Shown here piece by piece: positions 1 through 6,724 of a DNA stretch of 14,120 nt; position 1 is the stretch's first letter; each line of letters starts with the position of its first letter. Position numbers and translations under genes: made by a program. The notes below the pieces were generated by a model, which had not been told where the DNA came from, did no database searches, and was given only the letters and a program-made list of their open reading frames with translations. This DNA is from Oceanospirillaceae bacterium (GTDB taxonomy: Bacteria > Pseudomonadota > Gammaproteobacteria > Pseudomonadales > Balneatricaceae): contig JAGSHA010000042.1 in NCBI GenBank assembly GCA_023954795.1, forward strand, positions 1 to 14,120, written 5' to 3'.

Positions 1-1390
1 TGCGAAAGCCCAGAAATTGCCGAACGGTGTGGTGCCGAAAACCATGCATAACGAAGGCAACTATATCGCCAGTCTGGGCAACGTTTGCCGTTGGCTAGCG
101 GAGCAGGCTGAGCAGCTGGGCGTTGAGATCTTTCCGGGTTTTGCGGCGAGCGAGATCCTTTACCACGATGACGGTGCTGTAAAAGGCATCGCTACGGGTG
201 ATATGGGTATCAGTGAATCCGGTGAGCAGAAAGACAGTTATATGCCGGGTATGGAGCTGCACGCCAAATACACCTTGTTTGCAGAGGGTTGCCGTGGTCA
301 TTTAGGCAAAGAGCTGTATGCGAAGTTTGATCTGGATGTCGATGCGGATGCTCAGCATTACGGCATCGGCATCAAAGAGTTGTGGGACTTACCTGTAAAA
401 GAAGGGGAACCGGAGAAACATCAGCCGGGTCTGGTGATACACGGCTCGGGCTGGCCATTGGAGAAAGGCACCAGCGGTGGTTTCTTCCTGTATCACACAG
501 AGAATAATCAGGTGGTGGTTGGGCTGATCGTGGATCTGAACTATGCCAACCCACATGTCAGTCCGTTTGATGAGTTCCAGCGCCTGAAACACCATCCCGT
601 GCTGAAGCAGTATCTGGACGGTGGCAAGCGTGTCTCTTATGGCGCCCGTGCTATCTCCAAAGGTGGCTTCAACGCGCTACCGAAGATGACCTTCCCGGGT
701 GGACTGGTGATTGGCTGTAATGCAGGCACCCTGAACTTTGCCAAGATCAAAGGCACGCATACGGCGATGAAGTCCGGCATGTTGGCAGCAGAAACCGTGT
801 TTGAAGCGATCAGTGAAGGGTGTGAAGGTAGCAAAGAACTGTCGGCATTTACGGATAGCTTTAAAAACTCCTGGTTGTACGATGAGTTATACCGCACTCG
901 TAACTTTGGCCCCGCGATGCATAAATTTGGTCCGATGTTGGGCGGCGCGTTCAACTTTATTGATCAGAATATTTTCGGCGGCAAGCTGCCGATTACCCTG
1001 CGAGATAATCATGTCGACTATGCGCAGCTAAAACCAGCGGATCAGTTCAAACCGATTAGTTACCCGAAACCTGACGGTAAACTGAGTTTCGATAAGCTGT
1101 CGTCGGTCTTCCTCTCTAACACCAACCATGAAGAAGATCAGCCGTGTCATTTGGTGTTGCGTGATGTTGATCTGCCACTGAGTAAGAACCTGCCGCTCTA
1201 TGCTGAACCAGCGCAGCGTTACTGTCCTGCTGGGGTATACGAAGTGATGGAAGATGAGCAGGGGCAGCGTTTCCAGATCAATGGTCAGAACTGCCTGCAC
1301 TGCAAAACCTGTGATATCAAAGACCCCGCGCAAAATATTACGTGGGTGACCCCGGAAGGCGGTGGCGGCCCGAACTATCCGAATATGTAA
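1..1390 (+). CDS. Electron transfer flavoprotein-ubiquinone oxidoreductase (5' end cut by window)
   Basis: Membrane-associated flavoprotein that passes electrons from electron-transfer flavoprotein (fed by acyl-CoA and other dehydrogenases) to ubiquinone. About 462 residues are visible, against roughly 550 for the whole family protein, so the N-terminal FAD-binding part lies before the window; the frame is open from base 2. The visible part has the conserved block around HNEGNYIASLGNVCRWL and the family's glycine-rich substrate/quinone region. The C-terminal ferredoxin-like [4Fe-4S] domain has cysteines in RYCPAGVYE and NCLHCKTCDIKDP, and the end GGGGPNYPNM is diagnostic. It is followed 58 bp later by a terminator, so it closes its own transcript; etfAB are not in the window. 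Identification is from the C-terminal motif and full-length family resemblance and is very secure. Confidence 0.96.
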   Translation, partial: AKAQKLPNGVVPKTMHNEGNYIASLGNVCRWLAEQAEQLGVEIFPGFAASEILYHDDGAVKGIATGDMGISESGEQKDSYMPGMELHAKYTLFAEGCRGHLGKELYAKFDLDVDADAQHYGIGIKELWDLPVKEGEPEKHQPGLVIHGSGWPLEKGTSGGFFLYHTENNQVVVGLIVDLNYANPHVSPFDEFQRLKHHPVLKQYLDGGKRVSYGARAISKGGFNALPKMTFPGGLVIGCNAGTLNFAKIKGTHTAMKSGMLAAETVFEAISEGCEGSKELSAFTDSFKNSWLYDELYRTRNFGPAMHKFGPMLGGAFNFIDQNIFGGKLPITLRDNHVDYAQLKPADQFKPISYPKPDGKLSFDKLSSVFLSNTNHEEDQPCHLVLRDVDLPLSKNLPLYAEPAQRYCPAGVYEVMEDEQGQRFQINGQNCLHCKTCDIKDPAQNITWVTPEGGGGPNYPNM

Positions 1391-1447
1391 CCTTTCCTTG
1401 ATTCCATCCAATCTCTTACCGTTGTGAGTTTTCTCACAATCCCTTTG

Positions 1448-1475
1448 TCAGGCACCGGGAGGTGCCTGAATTTTT
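1448..1475 (+). terminator. Intrinsic terminator of the ETF-ubiquinone oxidoreductase gene
   Basis: A perfect 9-bp stem (TCAGGCACC / GGTGCCTGA) with a four-base GGGA loop is followed by AATTTTT. It lies 58 bp after the stop codon and 62 bp before the next start, in the right orientation to end the upstream gene. Confidence 0.85.
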
Positions 1476-1536
1476 ACCTAAAGACCCTGTTTCCTAACCG
1501 TTCAGACAGTGGGGTTGGCCCTTGCAGGGGAAGTAC

Positions 1537-2154
1537 ATGAACACGAATAAAAATATCTTGGTCGCAGCGCCCTACGAACTGTATCGCCGGGGTGTGAAAA
1601 TCGCGTTGAATGATCGTTGCCGGCGCTCAAATTATCGGATCTATGAAAGTGATTCGTTGGCTGAGAGTTTACCGCGTCGACAGATGGATCTGATCATTCT
1701 GGATTCTGCACTCGTTCACCATTGTGGCGTCAGTGCGATGCGACGGACCATCGAAAAAGTTAATACACCGGTGTTGATGTTCGCAGATCAACTGGATCAC
1801 GAGGCACTCTATCAAGCCCGCCGCATCGGGGCTTCAGGTCTGGTTTCCAATATGGCCAGTTTGCAGGAAATTTCTGAAGTGACAACTGAACTGTTGAACG
1901 GTGAAGATCATTGGCCTGACCCGCAAAAAAGGTCGGTTTTGGGATGCTACACAACAGGCCATCAGCAGAACCCGACGCTCACCGAACGTCAGCAAGAGGT
2001 GTTGAAGCAGGTAAGAGTTGGGCTTTCGAATAAGCAGATTGCTTATGATCTGAGTATCAGCGAAAGCACCGTTAAATCACATATTTCTGAGATTTTAAGA
2101 AAGTTTGATGTGACGACTCGCACACAGCTGATCTCCCGTTTGGGCTGTCGTTAA
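1537..2154 (+). CDS. LuxR/NarL-type transcriptional regulator with degenerate receiver domain
   Basis: DNA-binding regulator of 205 residues. The ATG at 1537 is preferred over an in-frame TTG 15 bases upstream because AGGGGAAG sits just before it. Residues 148-205 form a textbook LuxR/NarL HTH (LTERQQEVLKQ, then LSNKQIAYDLSISESTVKSH). Residues 5-125 follow the alternating pattern of a CheY-like receiver and keep an Asp at the end of strand 3 (LIILDS, Asp56). The acidic pair normally found after strand 1 (VDDH) is replaced by VAAP, the Ser/Thr after strand 4 is Ala (LMFADQ), and the strand-5 Lys is Asn (GLVSNM). Normal phosphorylation is therefore unlikely, and no histidine kinase gene is adjacent. 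It is convergent with the TetR gene, 8 bp apart. Its target is unknown. Confidence 0.88.
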   Translation: MNTNKNILVAAPYELYRRGVKIALNDRCRRSNYRIYESDSLAESLPRRQMDLIILDSALVHHCGVSAMRRTIEKVNTPVLMFADQLDHEALYQARRIGASGLVSNMASLQEISEVTTELLNGEDHWPDPQKRSVLGCYTTGHQQNPTLTERQQEVLKQVRVGLSNKQIAYDLSISESTVKSHISEILRKFDVTTRTQLISRLGCR

Positions 2155-2162
2155 CTCGACGG

Positions 2163-2834
2163 CTAACGGGATTTGGGTCCGGTAAGACCAGCCTGAATGG
2201 TTTCGTTGGTAATGCTAGTGACCAGATGCAGAAAGCTGGTGGCGGCAATATTGGTAATTTCCGGGCGTTGGGTTGCCCAGGGTTTTCCAAAACCCGCGAA
2301 GGGCGTTAAGCCTTCCATTGACGCCGAAATAAACAGTGCGACTTGTTCCCGTGATCCTCCAGTCAACGCAGGGTTCAGAATCGAAATCAGGTGGTTCAAC
2401 ACCGCTCTGGCCTTGATGTAGAGTGCATCCATACGTTCAGCGGTGTACTCGTCATGGTTTGCCAGTGCCCAGAGTTCAGGGAAGAAATGGGTGGTTTCCT
2501 GAGTGCCAATATCGTCAATGATAAACTTTACAATGGCGACAAACTGATCCTCCGCGGATTCGCCCCTGCTTTGCAGGATCTGATCAAACTCCCAGACATA
2601 ACCTTCTATCACTTTATCCAGCAAATCCCGCAGTAGGTCCTGCTTGTTAGAGTAGTAATAGTTGAGGTTACCCACACTGATACCCGCACCCGCGGCCACT
2701 TTACGTAATGTGAGGTTGTGATAGCCGCCAGCGATCATCAATTCTTGCGCAGACTGAAGAATTTTCAGGACCCGCTCCTGTCCTTTGGAAAAGGCGGCGG
2801 TACCGGGGCGGACTTGTAGCTGAACTGCACACAT
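2163..2834 (-). CDS. TetR/AcrR-family transcriptional repressor
   Basis: Ligand-responsive DNA-binding protein of 223 residues, a normal length for the family. The N-terminal HTH is at about residues 25-65 and contains the typical LTLRKVAAGAGISVGNLNYYY followed by KQDLLRDLL. The all-helical C-terminal part (about 75-215) is the dimer/ligand domain and is too variable to name a ligand. The start at 2834 has only a weak ribosome-binding site, but no other start keeps the full HTH. It reads away from the 365-bp gap that precedes the sigma-54 activator, so it may control itself and perhaps that gene. The family call is secure; the effector and targets are unknown. Confidence 0.9.
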   Translation of the reverse strand: MCAVQLQVRPGTAAFSKGQERVLKILQSAQELMIAGGYHNLTLRKVAAGAGISVGNLNYYYSNKQDLLRDLLDKVIEGYVWEFDQILQSRGESAEDQFVAIVKFIIDDIGTQETTHFFPELWALANHDEYTAERMDALYIKARAVLNHLISILNPALTGGSREQVALFISASMEGLTPFAGFGKPWATQRPEITNIAATSFLHLVTSITNETIQAGLTGPKSR

Positions 2835-3066
2835 AACGTATTGATAATCTTAGTCTGGGTTGGATAGGGAGGATTATCTCTAATCTGACACAATCGTTCA
2901 ATTTAGGGACAGTTCGTACGTAAAACGATGCTTGTTACAGCGTCATATTCTTAATGTTAGCAATAAATAGGACCAGTGACCTATTTTATTTTTCCTGAAC
3001 GACTGCTAAGGTTAATAACATTCTAGGTCGCACGTACTAATAAATATAAAACTGGGTGTCCTGTTT
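2835..3066. other. AT-rich divergent intergenic region between the TetR gene and the sigma-54 activator
   Basis: No convincing ORF is seen in this stretch. It must hold the leftward promoter of the TetR gene and the rightward promoter of the activator. A CGTACG palindrome lies near 2917-2922, an AT-rich hairpin at 2962-2990, and a TATAAA hexamer at 3045-3050 that could be a -10 box but has no good -35 partner. No sequence here is a clear TetR operator, and no -24/-12 (GG-N10-GC) promoter is seen. Confidence 0.5.
2962..2990 (+). repeat. AT-rich near-perfect inverted repeat, terminator-like or operator
   Basis: AATAAATAGG and CCTATTTTATT flank eight bases; the arms match perfectly except for one extra T in the right arm. 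The right arm runs into TTATTTTT, so on the plus strand it resembles a weak intrinsic terminator. No gene reads into it from the left, because the TetR gene is on the other strand. It may instead be a dyad operator in the divergent promoter region. Confidence 0.4.
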
Positions 3067-3189
3067 ATGAACGTTTCTACTCGCAGTCAGCGGGAGATGT
3101 CAGCATCTCTCTATCCGCTTTTACCTGCCGACGGTATCGAACTCTATTTCCGTGCATTTACGCGCGTGAACCTGACAAGCTATCGCTGA
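3067..3189 (+). CDS. Possible 40-residue leader ORF before the sigma-54 activator
   Basis: ATG at 3067 opens 40 codons ending in TGA at 3187-3189. GGGTG at 3054-3058 could be a weak ribosome-binding site eight bases ahead. The stop codon lies inside the TGAGGT that serves as ribosome-binding site for the activator starting at 3200, an arrangement that allows translational coupling. The peptide has no signal sequence, no membrane segment and no family I recognise. It is in a different frame from the activator, and the upstream activator frame has a stop at 3173, so it is not simply a lost N-terminus one frameshift away. It may be a chance ORF. Confidence 0.3.
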   Translation: MNVSTRSQREMSASLYPLLPADGIELYFRAFTRVNLTSYR

Positions 3190-3199
3190 GGTATCGGAT

Positions 3200-4300
3200 A
3201 TGTTGGCGCAATCTTCCCCTATTGACACTGGCGCGACCCGTAGTGGTCCTCAAAACGTCGTGGCTGTTTATCCCACTTCACACACAACCCGTCAGAGCAC
3301 ACAGGCACCGCCTGCTCGAAAGAACGGAGAGATCCGCCTCTCTGATGTCACCTTTGATGACACTGAGTTCACGCGGGCCGCTAAACGTGGTGCCAAAGGG
3401 CTCAATCATCAGATTCCTCTGTTACTGATGGGTGAGACGGGTTCCGGCAAAGAAGCCTTAGCCCGGGCATTGCATCAGGAAAGTAATCGCCGTGGTCAGG
3501 CATTTGTGGCCCTGAATTGTGCAGCGATCCCCGAAGGGTTGATCGAATCTGAACTGTTCGGTTATTCCGAGGGAGCTTTTACGGGGGCCCGACGTGGTGG
3601 GATGCAGGGGAAAGTACAGCAGGCCGATCAAGGCACTCTGTTTCTGGATGAAATCGGCGACATGCCGCTGGACCTCCAAGCCCGATTGCTGCGTGTGCTA
3701 CAGGATCGCTGTGTCACCCCGCTGGGTAGTGGCAAGGTCATCCCCGTCGATATTACGGTGGTGTGCGCGACCCATCGTGATCTTAAACAGATGGTGGCGG
3801 ACGGAACATTTCGTGAGGATCTCTATTACCGCCTGAATGGTGTTGCGATCCGTATCCCTCCCCTGAGAGATCGACGCAACTTCCCTGCATTTGTGGAGCA
3901 TATGCTACTGGCCGAGGCGGGTGAGGGGCATGGCATGACAATTGATGCCGAGCTGATGAAGTGCTGGCAGCGGTACCGCTGGCCCGGCAATGTGCGTCAG
4001 CTGCAAACGGTGATCAAAACCTGTATCGCATTTATGGAGGAGGGGGACAGTCAGATCACTGATGACCTTCTCACCGAAGAGTTTCGTGAGGAGCTGAGTC
4101 TGGCGTCTTTGGATGACAGCTCTGGCCATTCACCTTCTGATTCGCCCAGCTTGCTGAAGAGTGCAGAGGTGGAGCTGATCAAAAGAGCGCTGGTGGAAAG
4201 TGGCGGAAATATCTCTGCTGCTGCGGTTGCGCTAGGCATTAGCAGGGCGACGCTATACCGTCGGTTGCAGAATGCAGATAGACGTTCAAGCTCAGGATGA
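3200..4300 (+). CDS. Sigma-54-dependent activator lacking a sensor domain (AAA+ plus Fis HTH)
   Basis: Bacterial enhancer-binding protein that would use ATP to open promoters bound by sigma-54 RNA polymerase. It has 366 residues. Residues 1-45 are a low-complexity lead, about 46-275 the AAA+ domain and about 322-360 a Fis-type HTH (NISAAAVALGISRATLYRRL). Visible motifs are Walker A GETGSGKE (78-85), the sigma-54 contact loop GAFTGA (125-130), Walker B GTLFLDEIGD (145-154) and WPGNVRQL (261-268), all intact. The AAA+ region resembles that of AcoR-type activators, which usually carry a GAF sensor of some 300 residues that is absent here. The layout is therefore PspF-like, and activity would have to be set by expression or a partner protein. 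TGAGGT seven bases before ATG 3200 supports the start. It is convergent with bhcR, 56 bp apart; its target promoter is not evident. Confidence 0.9.
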   Translation: MLAQSSPIDTGATRSGPQNVVAVYPTSHTTRQSTQAPPARKNGEIRLSDVTFDDTEFTRAAKRGAKGLNHQIPLLLMGETGSGKEALARALHQESNRRGQAFVALNCAAIPEGLIESELFGYSEGAFTGARRGGMQGKVQQADQGTLFLDEIGDMPLDLQARLLRVLQDRCVTPLGSGKVIPVDITVVCATHRDLKQMVADGTFREDLYYRLNGVAIRIPPLRDRRNFPAFVEHMLLAEAGEGHGMTIDAELMKCWQRYRWPGNVRQLQTVIKTCIAFMEEGDSQITDDLLTEEFREELSLASLDDSSGHSPSDSPSLLKSAEVELIKRALVESGGNISAAAVALGISRATLYRRLQNADRRSSSG

Positions 4301-4356
4301 GGAAGTACTTCACTGCTGGCGTAGCAAGCCTGGATTACGTTTCTTTCTGATAGGCA

Positions 4357-5133
4357 TCAAGTGGCCACAGGCGTGTATCCCAGCTGTTCGGATATCGCTT
4401 TACCTGCACTCATCAGATCATCAACCCACTCTCTTTTCCTTCTTTCTATCGGTGCAGAAACGGATAGACCTGCGGTTACGCTGCCAGAACTGTCATATAG
4501 CAGCACGCCGATACAGCCGACACCGATTTCAGCCTCTTCATTATCCAATGCATAGGATCGGTCGACACTGGTTATGCATTCATCTACCAGTGTGGGCAAT
4601 GAGGTGAACGTATTGCGTGTATAGGCGGGTAGGTTAGTTCGCTGTGCATAGCTATGAATCTCTTTTTCACCTCCCATACCCAGAATGAGTTTTCCAATAG
4701 CGGTTACATGCAACGGGGCCCTGCTACCGACAACTTGCTGTACATGCATCATTCGGTTGGGTGTGGCTCTCTCGAAATAGATCACTACATCACCTTCCCG
4801 AATGGTGAGGTTAACTGTTTCCCCAAGCTTATCCCGCAGTTTTTCCATATAGGGCAGTGCTATCGCGCGCAGATCAACATCGGTGTATCGGCGGTTGTTC
4901 AGTTGAAGCAGTCGTTGCCCAAGTCGATATTCACCGCTCGGATCACGCTCAACAAATTGATTCTCGATCAGAGAGTGCAGGATGCGATGAGCTGTCGAGG
5001 GGTGCAGGTTGGTCTCTGCGCTCAAGACTTTCAGCTTTACCGGTGTGGAATAGCGAGAAATAGCATCCAGTAAAAGTGTTGCTCGATCAATAACCTGAAT
5101 ACGAGATTCGGGCTTTGAATTGTCTATCGTCAT
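4357..5133 (-). CDS. bhcR: IclR-family regulator of the beta-hydroxyaspartate cycle (BhcR)
   Basis: Regulator of 258 residues, normal for IclR proteins. The winged HTH is at about residues 12-75 (LSAETNLHPSTAHRILHSLI) and the effector domain at about 85-250 (DVVIYFERA, SRAPLHVTAIGKLIL, EAEIGVGCIGVLLYD). The ATG at 5133 is chosen over a TTG six bases further out because AGGAG stands six bases before it. The gene is divergent from bhcABCD, exactly as bhcR is in Paracoccus denitrificans, where BhcR binds the bhc promoter region and glyoxylate is reported to affect binding. The shared 372-bp gap holds paired palindromic sites that suit an IclR dimer. The family is certain; assignment as BhcR rests on position beside a complete bhc set. 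Confidence 0.88.
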   Translation of the reverse strand: MTIDNSKPESRIQVIDRATLLLDAISRYSTPVKLKVLSAETNLHPSTAHRILHSLIENQFVERDPSGEYRLGQRLLQLNNRRYTDVDLRAIALPYMEKLRDKLGETVNLTIREGDVVIYFERATPNRMMHVQQVVGSRAPLHVTAIGKLILGMGGEKEIHSYAQRTNLPAYTRNTFTSLPTLVDECITSVDRSYALDNEEAEIGVGCIGVLLYDSSGSVTAGLSVSAPIERRKREWVDDLMSAGKAISEQLGYTPVAT

Positions 5134-5175
5134 GATCAACTCCTATCGTAAGTCGAGCGGCATTGTGTCCATATA

Positions 5176-5185
5176 TCGTATACAA
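5176..5185. promoter_or_regulatory. GTATAC-centred palindrome near bhcR start
   Basis: TCGTATACAA is an imperfect copy of the TTGTATACAA found on the bhcA side. It lies 42 bp upstream of the bhcR start, a position where a bound protein would block or shape the bhcR promoter. Confidence 0.4.
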
Positions 5186-5215
5186 AAATTGCCTACGTTT
5201 GAACATATATTGATC

Positions 5216-5231
5216 TTTCATAATGTGAAAA
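5216..5231. promoter_or_regulatory. Candidate BhcR operator, copy 1
   Basis: TTTCATAATGTGAAAA contains the dyad TTTCA-N5-TGAAA, the size and shape of site that IclR-family dimers bind. It lies 82 bp upstream of the bhcR start. An identical 16-bp copy starts 96 bp away. Confidence 0.6.
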
Positions 5232-5311
5232 ATATCGAATCATCGTTATATTTGTATTTAAATCTATATAAAACAATGAGTTGTTTTTTGTGAGTGATAT
5301 TTTTGAGGGAA

Positions 5312-5327
5312 TTTCATAATGTGAAAA
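5312..5327. promoter_or_regulatory. Candidate BhcR operator, copy 2
   Basis: Perfect second copy of TTTCATAATGTGAAAA, 178 bp upstream of the bhcA start. The 96-bp centre-to-centre distance is close to nine helical turns, so two dimers would lie on nearly the same face of the DNA. Confidence 0.6.
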
Positions 5328-5391
5328 CGTTGCGTATTGCGGTGTGTTAAAGATGGAATTAAGGTGTGTTTAAGTTTTTGGCGCATAGATA

Positions 5392-5401
5392 TTGTATACA
5401 A
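5392..5401. promoter_or_regulatory. Perfect palindrome TTGTATACAA upstream of bhcA
   Basis: A 10-bp perfect palindrome ends 104 bp before the bhcA start. The T-GTATAC-A core is the usual target form for GntR regulators of the FadR/FCD branch (the branch that includes the glycolate regulator GlcC), so a second regulator could act here. No GntR gene is in the window. Confidence 0.4.
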
Positions 5402-5505
5402 AGATGAGTGGCCTATTGTTGAGAAGTCATTATCTATGTGAGCAGTGTACTGGTGCGGCAAAGCATCCCTAACCATCAAATACTGACTTTACGGAGTGGA
5501 GCTCT

Positions 5506-6687
5506 ATGACTGATCAAAATCCGGTCTTTATTCCAGGCCCAACCAATATCCCAGACCGCTTGCGTAATGCGATGCATGTCCAGACTCGCGATCACCGTTC
5601 ACCGGATTTTGTCGAAACGCTTGCGCCAGTACTGCGTGACTGTAAGCGAATCTTCGGGACCGAAGCGGGTGAGATCATCACCTTCCCATCAACCGGTACC
5701 GGCGGTTGGGAAGCTGCAATTACCAACACCCTGTCACCGGGTGACACCGTACTGATCGCACGTTACGGCATGTTCTCTCACCGTTGGATCGATCTGTGCC
5801 AGCGTCACGGTCTGGAAGTTGAGGTCATCGAATGCCCTTGGGGTAGCGGTGCACCAGCCCATCTGTTTGAGACACGTTTGAAAGCCGATACCGCCAACGA
5901 GATTAAAGCAGTGCTGGTAACCCACAACGAAACCGCAACCGGTGTACGCAGTGATATCGGTGCTGTTCGCGGAGCGATGGATGCGGCAAGTCACCCGGCA
6001 ATGCTGTTTGTGGATTGCGTAAGCTCGCTGGCGTCTATGCCATTTGAGATGGATGCCTGGGGTGTCGACATTGCGATCTCTGGTTCGCAGAAAGGTTTCA
6101 TGTTGACCACCGGTATGGCGATCCTTGCGACAAGCCCGAAAGCACTGGTGGCGATGGAAACCGCGCAGCTGCCACGGACCTTCTTCGATTTCCGCGACAT
6201 GATGAATGCGAACAGTGCGGGCGGTTTCCCGTACACCCCACCCAACCAGCTGATCTATGGCCTGAAAGAGAGTCTGGAGATGCTGTTTGAAGAGGGGCTG
6301 GAAAATGTATACGCCCGTCACCACCGCCTGGCGGAAGGTGTGCGTAAGGCTGTAGACGCCTGGGGTCTGAAGCTGTGCGCTCAGTCTCCTGAGCTGTATT
6401 CCGACACGGTAAGTGCGATCTACGTGCCTGACGGTTTCGACAGTAACCAGCTGACTGACCATGCGTTCAGCACCTACGGCGTGTCCTTCGGTATCGGTTT
6501 GGGTGAGATGAACGGTAAAGCGTTCCGTATCGGTCACCTGGGTTCTCTGACTGATGTCATGGTGCTGTCCGGTCTGGCGACCATCGAGATGGCTATGGCA
6601 GATCTGAACTACCCGATTGAACTGGGCTCCGGCGTCGCCGCAGCACAGGAGTACTACCGCAAGACCACACAGAAAGTGGACGTGTAA
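5506..6687 (+). CDS. bhcA: Aspartate-glyoxylate aminotransferase (BHAC step 1)
   Basis: Cytosolic PLP enzyme of the class V aminotransferase (serine/alanine-glyoxylate) fold, 393 residues. In the beta-hydroxyaspartate cycle it moves the amino group of aspartate to glyoxylate, giving glycine and oxaloacetate. Visible features are the N-terminal FIPGPTNIP typical of the family, the cofactor-phosphate region PSTGTGGWEAA (61-71), Asp170 in FVDCVSSLA that contacts the pyridine nitrogen, and the Schiff-base Lys196 in SGSQKGFM. GGAGTGGAG precedes the ATG. It is the first gene of a four-gene operon, 37 bp before bhcB. On its own the sequence could be called serine-glyoxylate aminotransferase; the aspartate-donor role comes from the complete bhcABCD context. 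Confidence 0.9.
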   Translation: MTDQNPVFIPGPTNIPDRLRNAMHVQTRDHRSPDFVETLAPVLRDCKRIFGTEAGEIITFPSTGTGGWEAAITNTLSPGDTVLIARYGMFSHRWIDLCQRHGLEVEVIECPWGSGAPAHLFETRLKADTANEIKAVLVTHNETATGVRSDIGAVRGAMDAASHPAMLFVDCVSSLASMPFEMDAWGVDIAISGSQKGFMLTTGMAILATSPKALVAMETAQLPRTFFDFRDMMNANSAGGFPYTPPNQLIYGLKESLEMLFEEGLENVYARHHRLAEGVRKAVDAWGLKLCAQSPELYSDTVSAIYVPDGFDSNQLTDHAFSTYGVSFGIGLGEMNGKAFRIGHLGSLTDVMVLSGLATIEMAMADLNYPIELGSGVAAAQEYYRKTTQKVDV

Positions 6688-6724
6688 ATCCGGCAAACCA
6701 TCATTCGAACATAAGAGGTAACTC

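Larger units (their letters stand above)
5134..5505. promoter_or_regulatory. Divergent bhcR/bhcA control region
   Basis: This 372-bp AT-rich gap carries the promoters of both bhcR and bhcA. It contains the repeat TTTCATAATGTGAAAA twice and two GTATAC-centred palindromes. From each gene start outward the order is first a GTATAC site, then a TTTCA site, so the region has a rough mirror layout. No -10/-35 pair is convincing enough to mark, which would fit activator-dependent promoters. The bhcA ribosome-binding site is GGAGTGGAG, just before ATG 5506. Confidence 0.7.

Noticed and set aside
3931..3945. TGGCATGACAATTGA resembles a -24/-12 promoter
   Set aside because: It lies inside the activator's own coding sequence, the -12 C is replaced by A, and no gene starts downstream.
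4302..4311. Palindrome GAAGTACTTC in the 56-bp convergent gap between the activator and bhcR
   Set aside because: It has no loop and no T tract, so it is not a credible bidirectional terminator. A 10-bp dyad alone in a convergent gap is weak evidence for an operator.
5378..5395. Possible sigma-54 promoter upstream of bhcA (TGGCGCATAGATATTGT)
   Set aside because: It has a GG like the -24 element, but ten bases later stands TT instead of GC, so the -12 element is missing. There is no support for linking the sigma-54 activator to bhcA.
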